NCBI GenBank assembly: GCA_035502995.1
Contig: DATJTW010000055.1
Location: 1 to 64,000 of the forward strand
Source: CADEED01 sp035502995
GTDB lineage: Bacteria > Pseudomonadota > Gammaproteobacteria > Steroidobacterales > Steroidobacteraceae
Reading direction: 5' to 3'
DNA length: 64,000 nt
This document shows positions 44,605 to 53,435 of this stretch, piece by piece. Position 1 is the stretch's first letter, and each line of letters starts with the position of its first letter. The position numbers and the translations under genes were made by a program. Under the pieces are notes generated by a model. The model saw only the letters and a program-made list of their open reading frames with translations, did not search any database and was not told the origin of the DNA.

Positions 44605-46769
44605 CTGACCACCTCGAGATATTCCAGCATCATGATCTTCACTCCCAGCGACGAGAAGTTCACCTGGATGTTGGCCTGCGGGCCCTGGCCTTCGACCTTC
44701 ATGATCACGCCTTCGCCGAACTTCTTGTGGCGCACGCGGGCGCCGAGTTTCACGCCGGGCGCGAGCTCGTCGCTGATCGGCTTGAAGCGCGCCGCGATCA
44801 CCGGCCGCGCGATCTGGATCCGCGGCCGCACCTCCTCGACGAGGTCTTCGGGGATCTCGTTGATGAAGCGCGACGGCGTGCCGAAATTGTCCATGCCGTG
44901 CAGGCGCCGCTGCTCGGCGTACGTGATGAACAGCTGCTTCATCGCGCGCGTCGCGCCGACGTAACAGAGACGGCGCTCTTCCTCGAGGCCGTCCGGATCG
45001 TTCAGCGAGCGCTGGTGCGGGAACAGGCCGTCTTCCATGCCGCTCAGGAACACGAGCGGGAACTCGAGGCCCTTCGCGGTGTGCAGCGTCATCATCTGCA
45101 CGCAGTCTTCCCAGGCCTCGGCCTGGCCCTCGCCGGACTCGAGCACCGCGTGCGCGAGGAAGGCCTCGAGCGGCGGCAGCTTTTCCTCGTCCGAATTCGT
45201 GACGTCCGGCGAGAAGCCGCGCGCGGCCGAGACGAGTTCGTTCAGGTTGTCGACGCGCGCTTCGCCGCGATCGGCCTTCTCTTTCTTGTGGTGCTCGATG
45301 AGGCCGGAGTTGTTGATGACGTGGTCGACCTGCTCGTGCAGCTCGAGGCCGGAGATGTCCGCGCCGAGCTGATCGACGAGCTTGAGGAAGCCGTTCAGCG
45401 CGGCCTCGCCTTTCGGGCCGAGCACGCCGTTGGCGATGCAATGCGCCGCCGCGTTCCACAACGAGGTGCCGGCGGTCTTCGCCTGCTCGCGCACCTTCTC
45501 CAGCGTGACGCCGCCGATGCCGCGCACCGGCAGGTTCACGACGCGCTCGAACGAACCGTCATCGGCGTGGTTCGTGATCACGCGTAGATAGGCCAGCGCG
45601 TCCTTGATCTCCGCGCGCTCGAAGAACCGCAGGCCGCCGTACACCTTGTAGGGGATGCGCGCCGACAGGAACACTTCTTCGAACACGCGCGACTGCGCGT
45701 TCGAGCGGTACAGCACCGCGACGTCGCGCCGCGCGCCGCCCTGGTTCATCCACTCGCGGATCTTGTTCATCACGAACTCGGCTTCGTCGCGTTCGTTGAA
45801 CGCGGCGTAGAGCTTGATGCGCTCGCCGTCCGTGCCGGAGGTCCAGAGATTCTTGCCGAGCCGGCCGGTGTTGTTCGCGATCAGCGCGTTCGCGGCCTTG
45901 AGGATGTTGCCCGTGGAGCGGTAGTTCTGCTCGAGGCGGAACATCTTCGCCGCGGGGTAGTCACGCGTGAAACGCGTGAGGTTCTCGACGCGTGCGCCGC
46001 GCCAGCGGTAGATGGACTGGTCGTCGTCGCCGACGATGAACGGCGCGCCGTCAGGGCCGGCGATCAGCAGCGCCCAGGCGTACTGGATCGCGTTGGTGTC
46101 CTGGAACTCGTCGATCAGCACGTGGCGGAAGCGGCGGCGGTAGTGCGCCTGCACGGCGGGGTTGTCGCGCACCAGCTCGTAGGCGCGCAGCAGCAGCTCG
46201 GCGAAGTCGACGACGCCGGCTTTCTGGCACTGCACTTCGTATTCCGCGTAGATCTTCAGCAGCTGGCGGCGCGTGGGATCACCCGCGTCCTTCAGCATGG
46301 CGGGGCGCATGCCCTCGTCCTTGTTGCCATTGATGAACCACTGGATTTCCTTCGGCACCCAGCGCGCCTCGTCGAGCTCCATCGCGCGCACGATCTTCTT
46401 GACCAGCCGCAGCTGGTCCTCGCCGTCGAGGATCTGGAAGCTCTGCGGCAGGTTCGCCTCGCGCCAGTGCAGGCGCAGCAGCCGGTGCGCGATGCCGTGG
46501 AACGTGCCGACCCACATCGCGCCGCCGGGCACGCCTAACAACTTCTCGATGCGGCCGCGCATCTCGTGCGCCGCCTTGTTCGTGAAGGTCACCGCCAGGA
46601 TCGAATACGGCGACGCGCCTTCGTTCTGGATGACCCAGGCGATGCGATGCGTGAGCACGCGCGTCTTGCCCGAGCCGGCACCGGCGAGCACGAGCACGGG
46701 GCCGACCGGCGCGCTGACTGCCGCGGCCTGGGCTTCGTTCAGTCCTTGGAGGAGAGGGGAGTCATTCAT
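44601..46769 (-). CDS. uvrD: DNA helicase II UvrD
   Basis: 722 residues. Superfamily 1 motifs: Walker A GAGSGKT at 30-36, TFTNKAAHEM, DEFQDTN, VGDDDQSIYRWRGA, QNYRSTGNIL, TLHTAKGLEFPLVF and YVGATRAMKQLF. A C-terminal Tudor-like tail (VRHKKFGEGVIMKVEGQG) is typical of UvrD. A 3'-5' helicase for excision and mismatch repair. The ATG at 46769 gives MNDSPLLQGLNEAQ, matching family starts. Upstream of, and overlapping, pyrF. Confidence 0.97.
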   Translation of the reverse strand: MNDSPLLQGLNEAQAAAVSAPVGPVLVLAGAGSGKTRVLTHRIAWVIQNEGASPYSILAVTFTNKAAHEMRGRIEKLLGVPGGAMWVGTFHGIAHRLLRLHWREANLPQSFQILDGEDQLRLVKKIVRAMELDEARWVPKEIQWFINGNKDEGMRPAMLKDAGDPTRRQLLKIYAEYEVQCQKAGVVDFAELLLRAYELVRDNPAVQAHYRRRFRHVLIDEFQDTNAIQYAWALLIAGPDGAPFIVGDDDQSIYRWRGARVENLTRFTRDYPAAKMFRLEQNYRSTGNILKAANALIANNTGRLGKNLWTSGTDGERIKLYAAFNERDEAEFVMNKIREWMNQGGARRDVAVLYRSNAQSRVFEEVFLSARIPYKVYGGLRFFERAEIKDALAYLRVITNHADDGSFERVVNLPVRGIGGVTLEKVREQAKTAGTSLWNAAAHCIANGVLGPKGEAALNGFLKLVDQLGADISGLELHEQVDHVINNSGLIEHHKKEKADRGEARVDNLNELVSAARGFSPDVTNSDEEKLPPLEAFLAHAVLESGEGQAEAWEDCVQMMTLHTAKGLEFPLVFLSGMEDGLFPHQRSLNDPDGLEEERRLCYVGATRAMKQLFITYAEQRRLHGMDNFGTPSRFINEIPEDLVEEVRPRIQIARPVIAARFKPISDELAPGVKLGARVRHKKFGEGVIMKVEGQGPQANIQVNFSSLGVKIMMLEYLEVVR

Positions 46770-46826
46770 CGGGGCGCGAATGATACGGGTTGAGCGGCGC
46801 AAATCGAAGGCGAATAAACTCGCGCC

Positions 46827-47153
46827 GTGGATCCACCGATTCGTTATTCCCGACGCGGCGGCGCCTGCATCGGCGGCTTCAACGGCACCTGGCCTTTCGG
46901 AAAAATCGAGATTCGGGAAGGCGCCGTGACCGTGCGCCTGTTGGGCGCGCGCCGCACGTTGACCGTGGCGGAAGTGCTACGCGTCGAGCCGCTCGGTTTC
47001 CTGGCCGGGGACGACGGCCCGGGCGTGCGGATCTTCTGCCGCGGCAAGTTCTGGGACGAGTCCGTCGACTTCTACTCGCTCTCCGCCCGCGACGAAGTCC
47101 TCGCCGAGCTGAAGATCGCCGGCTTCAACGTCGTCGACGTGCCGCGCTCATAA
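46827..47153 (+). CDS. Small protein, possible PH-like domain
   Basis: 108 residues from a GTG at 46827, divergent from uvrD. GGFNGTWPFGKIEIREGAVTVRLLGARRTLTVAEV suggests a beta-rich PH-like or bPH domain; it ends in a helical segment (SARDEVLAELKIAGF). No signal peptide or membrane helix. I do not recognise a named family. Its last 6 bases overlap the 3' end of the convergent permease gene. Confidence 0.6.
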   Translation: MDPPIRYSRRGGACIGGFNGTWPFGKIEIREGAVTVRLLGARRTLTVAEVLRVEPLGFLAGDDGPGVRIFCRGKFWDESVDFYSLSARDEVLAELKIAGFNVVDVPRS

Positions 47154-48248
47154 CCCCGGCTTCGGCGGCTCGTCCGCCTGCGCCTCGATGATCGGCACGT
47201 TCGGCGCGATCACCTTCTCGTCGAAGTAATCGATGATCGCCGCGACCAGCGCGAGAAACACCGGCCCCACGACGATGCCGATGGTCCCGAACGCCGCGAT
47301 GCCGCCGACCACGCCGACGAACACCGTGAACGCCGACACCGGCGCATATCGTGCGACCAGCACCGGACGCAGGATGTTGTCCGACGTCGACACCATCACG
47401 CCCCACACGAGCATGAAGGTCGCCATCCCCCATCGGCCGGAGCCGCCGAGATACAGCATCGCGGGAATCCAGACGATCGCGGCGCCGCCGGCCGGCAGCA
47501 GCGCGAGGATCGCGGCGAGCACGCCGAACACCACCGGCGACGGCAGCCCCGCGATGGCGAAGCCGATCGCGACCAGGATGCCCTGCACGATCGCCGTGAG
47601 CATGATCCCGTAGAACACGCCGCGCGTGACGCTCGCGAGGTGGTTGAACAACTGGCCGCGATGCTCCGACGGCACCGGGATCAGGCGCTGGAAGCGCAGG
47701 AACATCCCCTCGCCGTCGCGGATCATGAAGAACAGCAGGAACAGCATGAAGAAGAACGCGACCAGCGTGCCCACCGCCGACAGGAAAAACCCGCCGCTCA
47801 TCGCCGCGACGTTGTGCAGGGTGGTCTGCGCCGCGTTCGTCAGCCATTGCTGCATGTCCGCGCCGGAGATCGACAGCTGCTCGCGCGCCAGTTTCACCAC
47901 CGGCCCGATGACCTTGTACTGCTCGAGGCCCGTGAAGAACGACTGGTCGAACTGGACGTTGCTGTCGCGGATGTATTCGATCAGCGCCTTCGCCTGGTTC
48001 GCGAAGACGATGCCGAGGAACGTCAGCGGCGTCAGCAGCGCGAACGGCGTCAGCGCGGTCAGGATGCCGGCGGACCAGCCCTCGCGGCCGCGCAGCTTGC
48101 GCGTCAGCCAGGCGTGGACCGGGTGGAGGATGAACGCGAGGAAGATCGCCCAGGTCAGCGAGCCGGCGAACGGCTGCAGCACCAGCAGCAGGCCGTACCC
48201 GACGAGCGCCGCGAGCACCACGAAAAAGGCCTTGGTATAGAACTCCAT
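47148..48248 (-). CDS. AI-2E family transporter (YdiK/PerM type)
   Basis: 366 residues with about eight helices: AFFVVLAALVGYGLLLVLQPFAG, WSAGILTALTPFALLTPLTFLGIVF, ALLPAGGAAIVWIPAMLYL and others, in the family arrangement of two N-terminal, a long amphipathic loop and a C-terminal helix group. Members are proposed to export autoinducer-2 or act as Na+/H+-linked exporters; the substrate here is unknown. The ATG at 48248 is chosen because the first helix starts just after it. Divergent from an NTF2-like gene 39 bases away. Confidence 0.88.
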   Translation of the reverse strand: MEFYTKAFFVVLAALVGYGLLLVLQPFAGSLTWAIFLAFILHPVHAWLTRKLRGREGWSAGILTALTPFALLTPLTFLGIVFANQAKALIEYIRDSNVQFDQSFFTGLEQYKVIGPVVKLAREQLSISGADMQQWLTNAAQTTLHNVAAMSGGFFLSAVGTLVAFFFMLFLLFFMIRDGEGMFLRFQRLIPVPSEHRGQLFNHLASVTRGVFYGIMLTAIVQGILVAIGFAIAGLPSPVVFGVLAAILALLPAGGAAIVWIPAMLYLGGSGRWGMATFMLVWGVMVSTSDNILRPVLVARYAPVSAFTVFVGVVGGIAAFGTIGIVVGPVFLALVAAIIDYFDEKVIAPNVPIIEAQADEPPKPGL

Positions 48249-48287
48249 GGTGCGGAGAATGTACGCGATCGGGGGCTGGATCACGCC

Positions 48288-48683
48288 ATGATTTCCAACA
48301 TCGACTCGGTGCGCCGTTACCTGGACTCCATCGCCGCCGGCGACACCGGCGCCGCGCTGGCCGAGCACTTCACCGAGGACGCGCTGCAGATCGAGCTACC
48401 CAACAAGCTCAATCCGAACGGCGGCCGCAGCGACCTCGCGACGCTGCTGGCGCGCGCCGAGCAGGGCAAGACCGTGCTGACCAGCCAGCGTTACGACATC
48501 GTCTCCGTCGTGTCGGAAGGCGAACGCGTCGCCGTCGAAGCGTTGTGGGAAGGCGTGCTCGCAATCCCGCTGGGCGCGCTGAAACCCGGCGACCGCCTGC
48601 GCGCGCACTTCGCGATGTTCTTCGAATTCCGCGACGGCCGCATCGCGCTCCAGCGCAACTACGACTGCTTCGAACCCTTCTAG
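48288..48683 (+). CDS. NTF2-like/SnoaL-type protein
   Basis: 131 residues. The helix-first alpha+beta barrel pattern VRRYLDSIAAGDTGAALAEHFTEDALQIELPN ... LRAHFAMFFEFRDGRIALQRNYDCFEPF matches the SnoaL/NTF2 fold used by small isomerases and binding proteins. No activity can be assigned. It ends 9 bases before the YbjQ-like gene, so the two are probably cotranscribed. Confidence 0.82.
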   Translation: MISNIDSVRRYLDSIAAGDTGAALAEHFTEDALQIELPNKLNPNGGRSDLATLLARAEQGKTVLTSQRYDIVSVVSEGERVAVEALWEGVLAIPLGALKPGDRLRAHFAMFFEFRDGRIALQRNYDCFEPF

Positions 48684-48692
48684 GAGACCGCC

Positions 48693-49013
48693 ATGCTCGT
48701 CACGACGACGTTCACCATCGAGGGATACCGCATCACCGACACGAAAGGCCTGGTGCGCGGCATCATCGTCCGCTCGCCGACCATCCTGCAGGGCATCTTC
48801 GGCGGGTTGAAGGGAATCATCGGCGGCAAGATCGGCGCGTACACGGAGATGTGCGAGCAGGCGCGCCAGCAGGCGTACGAGTCGATGGTCGATCACGCGA
48901 AGAAGATGGGCGCGAACGCCATCGTCGGCGTGCACTACGACGCGGCCGCGGTGGAGGCGACGGCGACCGAAGTGCTGTGTTACGGCACGGCCGTCGTCAT
49001 CCAGAAGGCCTGA
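48693..49013 (+). CDS. YbjQ-family (DUF74) protein
   Basis: 106 residues, MLVTTTFTIEGYRITDTKGLVRGI ... MGANAIVGVHYDAAA ... EVLCYGTAVVI, the complete YbjQ/heavy-metal-binding DUF74 domain, which forms pentameric rings. The metal role is suggested for the family but unproven. AGGAG lies 6-7 bases before the ATG. Its stop codon abuts the end of the convergent DMT gene with no spacer. Confidence 0.92.
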   Translation: MLVTTTFTIEGYRITDTKGLVRGIIVRSPTILQGIFGGLKGIIGGKIGAYTEMCEQARQQAYESMVDHAKKMGANAIVGVHYDAAAVEATATEVLCYGTAVVIQKA

Positions 49014-49907
49014 CTACTCCGTGGCTGTCGCCGCGGCGGCCGCCGGCGCCGGCACCGCCTTCTTCCCCCGCTGCGTCCCGAGGATCGCGCCGAGGATCAC
49101 CAGCGGAAACCCGACCGCCATGCCGACCGTCAACGCCTCGTCGAGCACCAGCGCGCCCAGGATGATCGCCACCGCCGGATTGATGTACGTGATCACCGTG
49201 GCGCGCGCCGGTCCGACTTCCGCGATCAACGCGAAGAACACGATGAATGCCGCGGCCGTGCACAACACGCCGAGGCCCACGACCGCCCACGCCGCCCGCA
49301 CGTCGAAGTGCGTCGGCCACAACGCCGGCGCGAACGGCACGTAGATCAGCGTCGCGACGATCAGCGACGCGGTGATCACGCCGAGCGCGGGCACGTCCCT
49401 CAGCTTGCGATCGATGATGATCGGCCCGATGGCGTAACCCAGCGCCGTCAGCAGCGTGGCGCCGACGGAGCCGAAGTCCGAGAGGTCGATGTCCAACCCG
49501 ACCAGCAGCGCCACGCCCGCGAACCCGAGGAACAGGCCGAACAGCCGCCGCGGCTCCAGTTTCTCGTGCCCGAGCCGCGTGATGATGACGGCGGCGATCA
49601 GCGGCACCGCCGCGATCAACAGGCCGGCCGTCGAACTATTCAGGTGCTTCTCGGCGTGACCGAGCAGCACCCACGGAAACGTGATCTCCACCAGCGTGAA
49701 GGCGATCAGCCACTTCCACTGCCTGAACGCCGGCGCCAGCGCCTTGCGGTGCAACGCGAGCGGCAACAGCAACAGCGAGCCCAGCAGGGTGCGCGTGCCC
49801 GCCACCATCACCGGGTCGTAGTGCGCCACGGCGATGCGGATCAGCAGGTACGGCATGCCCCAGAGCACGCCGAGCGCGAGGAAAAGAATCCAGCCACGTT
49901 TGGACAT
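49014..49907 (-). CDS. DMT/EamA-family transporter
   Basis: 297 residues with ten predicted helices in two EamA halves (WILFLALGVLWGMPYLLIRIAV ... and ALGYAIGPIIIDRKL ... YINPAVAIILGALVLDEALTVGM). Members export amino acids and metabolites, but substrate cannot be read from sequence. Ala-rich cytoplasmic tail (VPAPAAAAATATE). The ATG at 49907 is preferred; a longer frame to 49946 has no family match. Confidence 0.9.
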   Translation of the reverse strand: MSKRGWILFLALGVLWGMPYLLIRIAVAHYDPVMVAGTRTLLGSLLLLPLALHRKALAPAFRQWKWLIAFTLVEITFPWVLLGHAEKHLNSSTAGLLIAAVPLIAAVIITRLGHEKLEPRRLFGLFLGFAGVALLVGLDIDLSDFGSVGATLLTALGYAIGPIIIDRKLRDVPALGVITASLIVATLIYVPFAPALWPTHFDVRAAWAVVGLGVLCTAAAFIVFFALIAEVGPARATVITYINPAVAIILGALVLDEALTVGMAVGFPLVILGAILGTQRGKKAVPAPAAAAATATE

Positions 49908-50002
49908 GCGCGGTATTGTAGGGACAGCGTCACGCCGCCATCGCAAAATCGACTCAAGCCGGCATCAGAAAAACTTCAATCGGCCGGCGGGAAGGAGAGA
50001 CC

Positions 50003-50476
50003 ATGCGCCCGTTCGCGAGGACCGTCTGCTGCTTTTTGACGTTGTTGCCACTCGCTGCCTGCCGGGACGACAAGCCCGCGACCGACCTGGGCACGTTGCA
50101 GATCGACGCGGGTCGCCTCGAATTGCTGATCGACAAGTCGACGCAGGGCCTCGACCTGGTCCCGGCGAAGGCGCCGGACACGCGCGATGCCGACGCCGCG
50201 CGCCGCCTCGAGATCGACTGGTCGCTGCGCGACGCCGCGCTCAAGGTGCTGGTCATGCGCAACCGCCTGCTCCAGGACGACCGCATCACGGAGAAAGACG
50301 CGCGCGCCACGCACTGGCCGGCGTGGATCCTGCAGCCGCCGGAGAGCTCGCTGTCGCCCGCCGAGCTCGCGGCGCGGCTCGAGTGGCTGAACGGCGAGGT
50401 CCAGGAGCTGACCGCGCACGGCTGCAAGATCGGCGTGGACAAGACCGGCAACGCGCTCTACTGCAGCGTCGAATAG
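50003..50476 (+). CDS. Putative lipoprotein, unknown
   Basis: 157 residues. The leader MRPFARTVCCFLTLLPLAAC carries a lipobox (LAAC, Cys20). The body is helical and charged (LELLIDKSTQGLDLVPAKAP, RLEWLNGEVQEL) and ends near CKIGVDKTGNALYC, where two cysteines may pair. Strong ribosome site GGAGAG before the ATG. No family recognised. Probably periplasmic, membrane-anchored. Confidence 0.75.
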   Translation: MRPFARTVCCFLTLLPLAACRDDKPATDLGTLQIDAGRLELLIDKSTQGLDLVPAKAPDTRDADAARRLEIDWSLRDAALKVLVMRNRLLQDDRITEKDARATHWPAWILQPPESSLSPAELAARLEWLNGEVQELTAHGCKIGVDKTGNALYCSVE

Positions 50477-50579
50477 CTAGCTGCGCCGGCCGCCGCGTGG
50501 ATTGTTCGGTCCGGCCGGCGACTGAATTCGCCGGCGCCGCATTGAAGTCGCCGCGCGAAGCGGTGATGCTCGCCGGCGC

Positions 50580-51344
50580 ATGAGCTTTCCCTACATCAGC
50601 GCCGCCGAGGCGATCCCGCGCGCCGGACTGCGCCTCGTGGTGCTGGGTCGCGTGCCCAGTCCCTGGAGCGAAGCCGCCAAGGGCATCTTCCACGTGAAGC
50701 GCCTCGACTTCGCCGCGGTCCGCCTGGTCTACGACGACGATGCACTGACGCGCTGGACCGGCGGCGTGCGCAACGCGCCCGTGGCCGTGTACGAGAACGA
50801 ACCGCCGCGCTCTGGCTGGGCCGAGATCCTGATGCTGGCCGAGCGGCTCGCGCCGTCGCCGGCGCTGCTGTCGCTCGAGCCGCACGAACGCGGTCGCGCG
50901 CTGGAGCTGGCGAACGACTTCTGCGGCGAGCGCGGACTCGGCTGGACGCGGCGGCTGCAATGCGTGCAGGCGGGGTTGCAGCGCGGCGGCGGATTTCCCG
51001 AACGCATCGCCGGCTATCTCGGCAAGCGTTACGGCTACGACCCCGCGCAGGGCGAGAGCTACGGCCCGCGCGTGCGCGAGCTGCTGGGCAAGTTCTCCGC
51101 GGCGTTGAAAGGCTCCGGCGGTGAGTATTACCACGGCGACACCTTCGGCGCGGTCGACATCTACAGCGCGGTGTTCATGGCGCTGTTCCAGCCGCTGCCG
51201 GAAGCGACGTGCGCGATGGATCCGAACATCCGCGTGGCGTTCGAATGGCTCGATGACGCCACGCGCGCCGCGCTGGATCCGGCGCTGATCGCACATCGCG
51301 ACCGGATGTATGCGCGGCACCTCGAGACGCCGCTGGCGCTGTGA
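50580..51344 (+). CDS. Glutathione S-transferase-like protein
   Basis: 254 residues. The N-terminal part (LRLVVLGRVPSPWSEAAKGIFHVKRLDF ... RNAPVAVYENEPPRSGWAEILMLAERLAP) looks like a thioredoxin-fold GST domain without an obvious catalytic Ser/Cys. The C-terminal helical domain includes FGAVDIYSAVFMALFQPLP, the GST N-capping type motif. It may bind glutathione or be a GST-fold pseudoenzyme. Its stop codon overlaps the GTG of the next gene (GTGA at 51341-51344). Confidence 0.8.
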   Translation: MSFPYISAAEAIPRAGLRLVVLGRVPSPWSEAAKGIFHVKRLDFAAVRLVYDDDALTRWTGGVRNAPVAVYENEPPRSGWAEILMLAERLAPSPALLSLEPHERGRALELANDFCGERGLGWTRRLQCVQAGLQRGGGFPERIAGYLGKRYGYDPAQGESYGPRVRELLGKFSAALKGSGGEYYHGDTFGAVDIYSAVFMALFQPLPEATCAMDPNIRVAFEWLDDATRAALDPALIAHRDRMYARHLETPLAL

Positions 51345-51847
51345 CGCGCGTCCGGCGAGCTTCCTTGCCCGCGCACGCGCTGCTGCAGGAGGTGGCGCGC
51401 AACGGCGGTTACACCGATTGCTACCTGACCGCCGTGCCGCGCGCCGTCTCGCACGCGGAGTTCGTCGCGGCGTTCTACACGACGTGGTTGTTCCGGCTCG
51501 AGCGGTTCATCCTCGCGCAGCTCGTCGGCAAGCCGTCGACGGACGATGAAGCGCACGAGCTCGCGCGTGGCGAACGCGAGCGCTTCGCGGCCTGGAGTCT
51601 CGATGCCCGCTCACCGGATCAGCTCGTGATGCTGGATTTCCAGTCCCGCACGTGTTCGTGGCTGATGGTCGAGCCGGCCGCGACGGGCACGACGCTGTAC
51701 TTCGGCACCGGCATCCTGCGGCTGACCGGCGGCTTCCGCGCGCTGCTGCTCTTCCACCGGCTCTACTCGCGCGCGCTGCTCGCGACCGCGCGTTCGCGCC
51801 TCAACCGGCGCGCGCCTCTTCCAGCGCCCAGTCCACGAAAGTCCTGA
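51341..51847 (+). CDS. Conserved small protein, possible lipid/ligand-binding (DUF2867-like)
   Basis: 168 residues, GTG start coupled to the GST-like gene. The core GGYTDCYLTAVPRAVSHAEFVAAFYTTWLFRLERFIL ... LVMLDFQSRTCSWLMVEPAATGTTLYFGTGIL resembles small SRPBCC/DUF2867-type domains; the family call is weak. Its last 47 bases overlap the end of the convergent lysR-type gene. The basic C-terminal tail may therefore be an accident of overlap. Confidence 0.6.
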   Translation: MTRVRRASLPAHALLQEVARNGGYTDCYLTAVPRAVSHAEFVAAFYTTWLFRLERFILAQLVGKPSTDDEAHELARGERERFAAWSLDARSPDQLVMLDFQSRTCSWLMVEPAATGTTLYFGTGILRLTGGFRALLLFHRLYSRALLATARSRLNRRAPLPAPSPRKS

Positions 51848-52706
51848 CGATCGGCCGCCGGAAGTGCGCGGCCGGCGCGGTCAGGAAATAACTCCACGGC
51901 GACAGCCAGTGATCCTGCGTCACGCGCACGAGCTGGCCGCGTTCGAGCAGCGGCGCGACGTGCGGCCCGCGCCCGATCGCGATGCCCAGCCCCGCGACCG
52001 CCGCGCCGATCAGCACGATGGAATCGCTGAACTGCGGCCCGCGGCCGACGTTCGCGGTAGACAGGCCGGCGCGCTCGAACCAGCCGCGCCAGCCCAGCCA
52101 GGGCTGTTCGAGGCCGGCGTCGGTGTCGTGCAGCAGTGGATAGTCGACGAGCGCCGCCAGCGTGTCCGGCACGCGGCCGCCGCGGAACAGCTGCGGGCTC
52201 GCGACCGGGAACAATTCCTCGGGGCACAGCTGCTCGCCGTGCAGGCCGCGCGCGGGTCCGGGTGAAAACCGGATCGCGAGGTCGATCGCGTCGCGCCGGA
52301 AGTCCATGACCTGCCGCGACGTGCGCAACACGATGTCGATGCGCGGCGCGCGCTCGCGGAAGCGATGCAGCCGCGGCAGCAGCCAGCCGTTGGCGAACGC
52401 CGCGAGCGTGGTGATGGTCAGCACGCCGTCGGCGCGCTTGGCGCGCACGCGCGCGGTCGATTCGCCCAGCAGGTCGAATCCGGACGACAGCTCGGGAAGA
52501 TAGTCGCGGCCCTGGTCGGTCAGCACGAGACCGCGCGCCAGGCGCTGGAACAGCGGCGTGTCCAGATATTGTTCGAGCCGCCGCACCTGCTGGCTGACCG
52601 CGGCCGCGGACACGCGCAGCTCGCCGGCCGCGGCCACGAAGCTGCCGAGACGTGCGGACGCCTCGAAGGCGCGCAGGGCGTTGAGCGGTGGGAGTCGTCG
52701 GGCCAT
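51801..52706 (-). CDS. LysR-family transcriptional regulator (GcvA-like)
   Basis: 301 residues. The N-terminal HTH is LNALRAFEASARLGSFVAAAGELRVSAAAVSQQVRRLEQYL, typical of GcvA-type LysR proteins. A two-lobed effector domain follows (IDIVLRTSRQVMDFRRDAIDLAIRFS, DSIVLIGAAVAGLGIAIG). It is divergent from a GST gene over 105 bp, with a perfect palindrome (52712-52726) just upstream of its own start. It probably controls that GST and itself. Effector unknown. Confidence 0.92.
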   Translation of the reverse strand: MARRLPPLNALRAFEASARLGSFVAAAGELRVSAAAVSQQVRRLEQYLDTPLFQRLARGLVLTDQGRDYLPELSSGFDLLGESTARVRAKRADGVLTITTLAAFANGWLLPRLHRFRERAPRIDIVLRTSRQVMDFRRDAIDLAIRFSPGPARGLHGEQLCPEELFPVASPQLFRGGRVPDTLAALVDYPLLHDTDAGLEQPWLGWRGWFERAGLSTANVGRGPQFSDSIVLIGAAVAGLGIAIGRGPHVAPLLERGQLVRVTQDHWLSPWSYFLTAPAAHFRRPIVRTFVDWALEEARAG

Positions 52707-52711
52707 CGAGG

Positions 52712-52726
52712 CCAAGAATATCTTGG
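52712..52726. promoter_or_regulatory. Candidate LysR-type binding site
   Basis: CCAAGA-ATA-TCTTGG is a perfect inverted repeat with a 3-bp centre, located 5 bases before the lysR-type start codon and 86 bases before the divergent GST gene. Suitable for autoregulation; the T-N11-A form is only loosely met. Confidence 0.45.
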
Positions 52727-52811
52727 TCTCAGCGAAAAACCTTCCCGGTCGCACCCGGCGCGGCGCCGCCGGATACTGGATCGCAAAACCGCCCGCCAGA
52801 AAGGTCCCGCC

Positions 52812-53435
52812 ATGCATCTCTTCGACTATCTCGACTCCGGCAACGGCTACAAGGCGCGCCTGCTGCTGGCGCAACTCGGCCAGAAGTACGACTGGTCCAA
52901 CATCGACATCGACAAGGGCGAGACGCGCACACCGGAGTTCCTGAAGCGCAACCCGAACGGCCGCATCCCGACGCTGCTGCTCGACGACGGCACCTATCTG
53001 CCCGAATCGAACGCCATCCTCTGGTATCTCGCCGAAGGGTCGCGCTTCGTGCCGGCGACGCAGGTGGGCCGCGCGCAGGTCCTGCAGTGGATGTTCTTCG
53101 AGCAGTACAGCCACGAGCCGTTCGTCGCGACGCCGCGCTACATCTGCCGCCACTTCCCGGCCGATCACCCTCGGCGCGCGGAGCTGCCGGCACGGCTGGA
53201 GAAGGGCCACGCCGCGTTGCAGGTGATGGAAGGGCACCTGGCCACGCGCCAGTTCTTCGTCGGCGAGCGCTACAGCATCGCGGACATCGCGTTGTACGCG
53301 TACACGCACGTCGCGCCGGACGGCGGGCTCGAACTCACGGCGTATCCGCAGGTACGCGAGTGGCTGGCGCGCGTGGCCGCGCAGCCGAACCACGTGACGT
53401 TGCTGTCGGTGCCTAACAAGGCGGCGGCGGCTTGA
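52812..53435 (+). CDS. Glutathione S-transferase
   Basis: 207 residues. The thioredoxin-like N-terminal domain reads LFDYLDSGNGYKARLLLAQLGQKYDW, then NPNGRIPTLLLDDGTYLPESNAILWYLAE (cis-Pro and the ESNAI glutathione site). The C-terminal helical domain has FFVGERYSIADIALYAYTH with the N-capping box. It probably conjugates or reduces xenobiotic or peroxide substrates. The Ser in DSGNGYKAR is the likely catalytic residue. Divergent from the LysR gene and coupled by a TTGA overlap to the next gene. Confidence 0.93.
   Translation: MHLFDYLDSGNGYKARLLLAQLGQKYDWSNIDIDKGETRTPEFLKRNPNGRIPTLLLDDGTYLPESNAILWYLAEGSRFVPATQVGRAQVLQWMFFEQYSHEPFVATPRYICRHFPADHPRRAELPARLEKGHAALQVMEGHLATRQFFVGERYSIADIALYAYTHVAPDGGLELTAYPQVREWLARVAAQPNHVTLLSVPNKAAAA

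Noticed and set aside
50684..50699. Third parS-like sequence around TTCCACGTGAAG
   Set aside because: Only about 12 of 16 matches and asymmetric; the level expected by chance in this GC-rich DNA.
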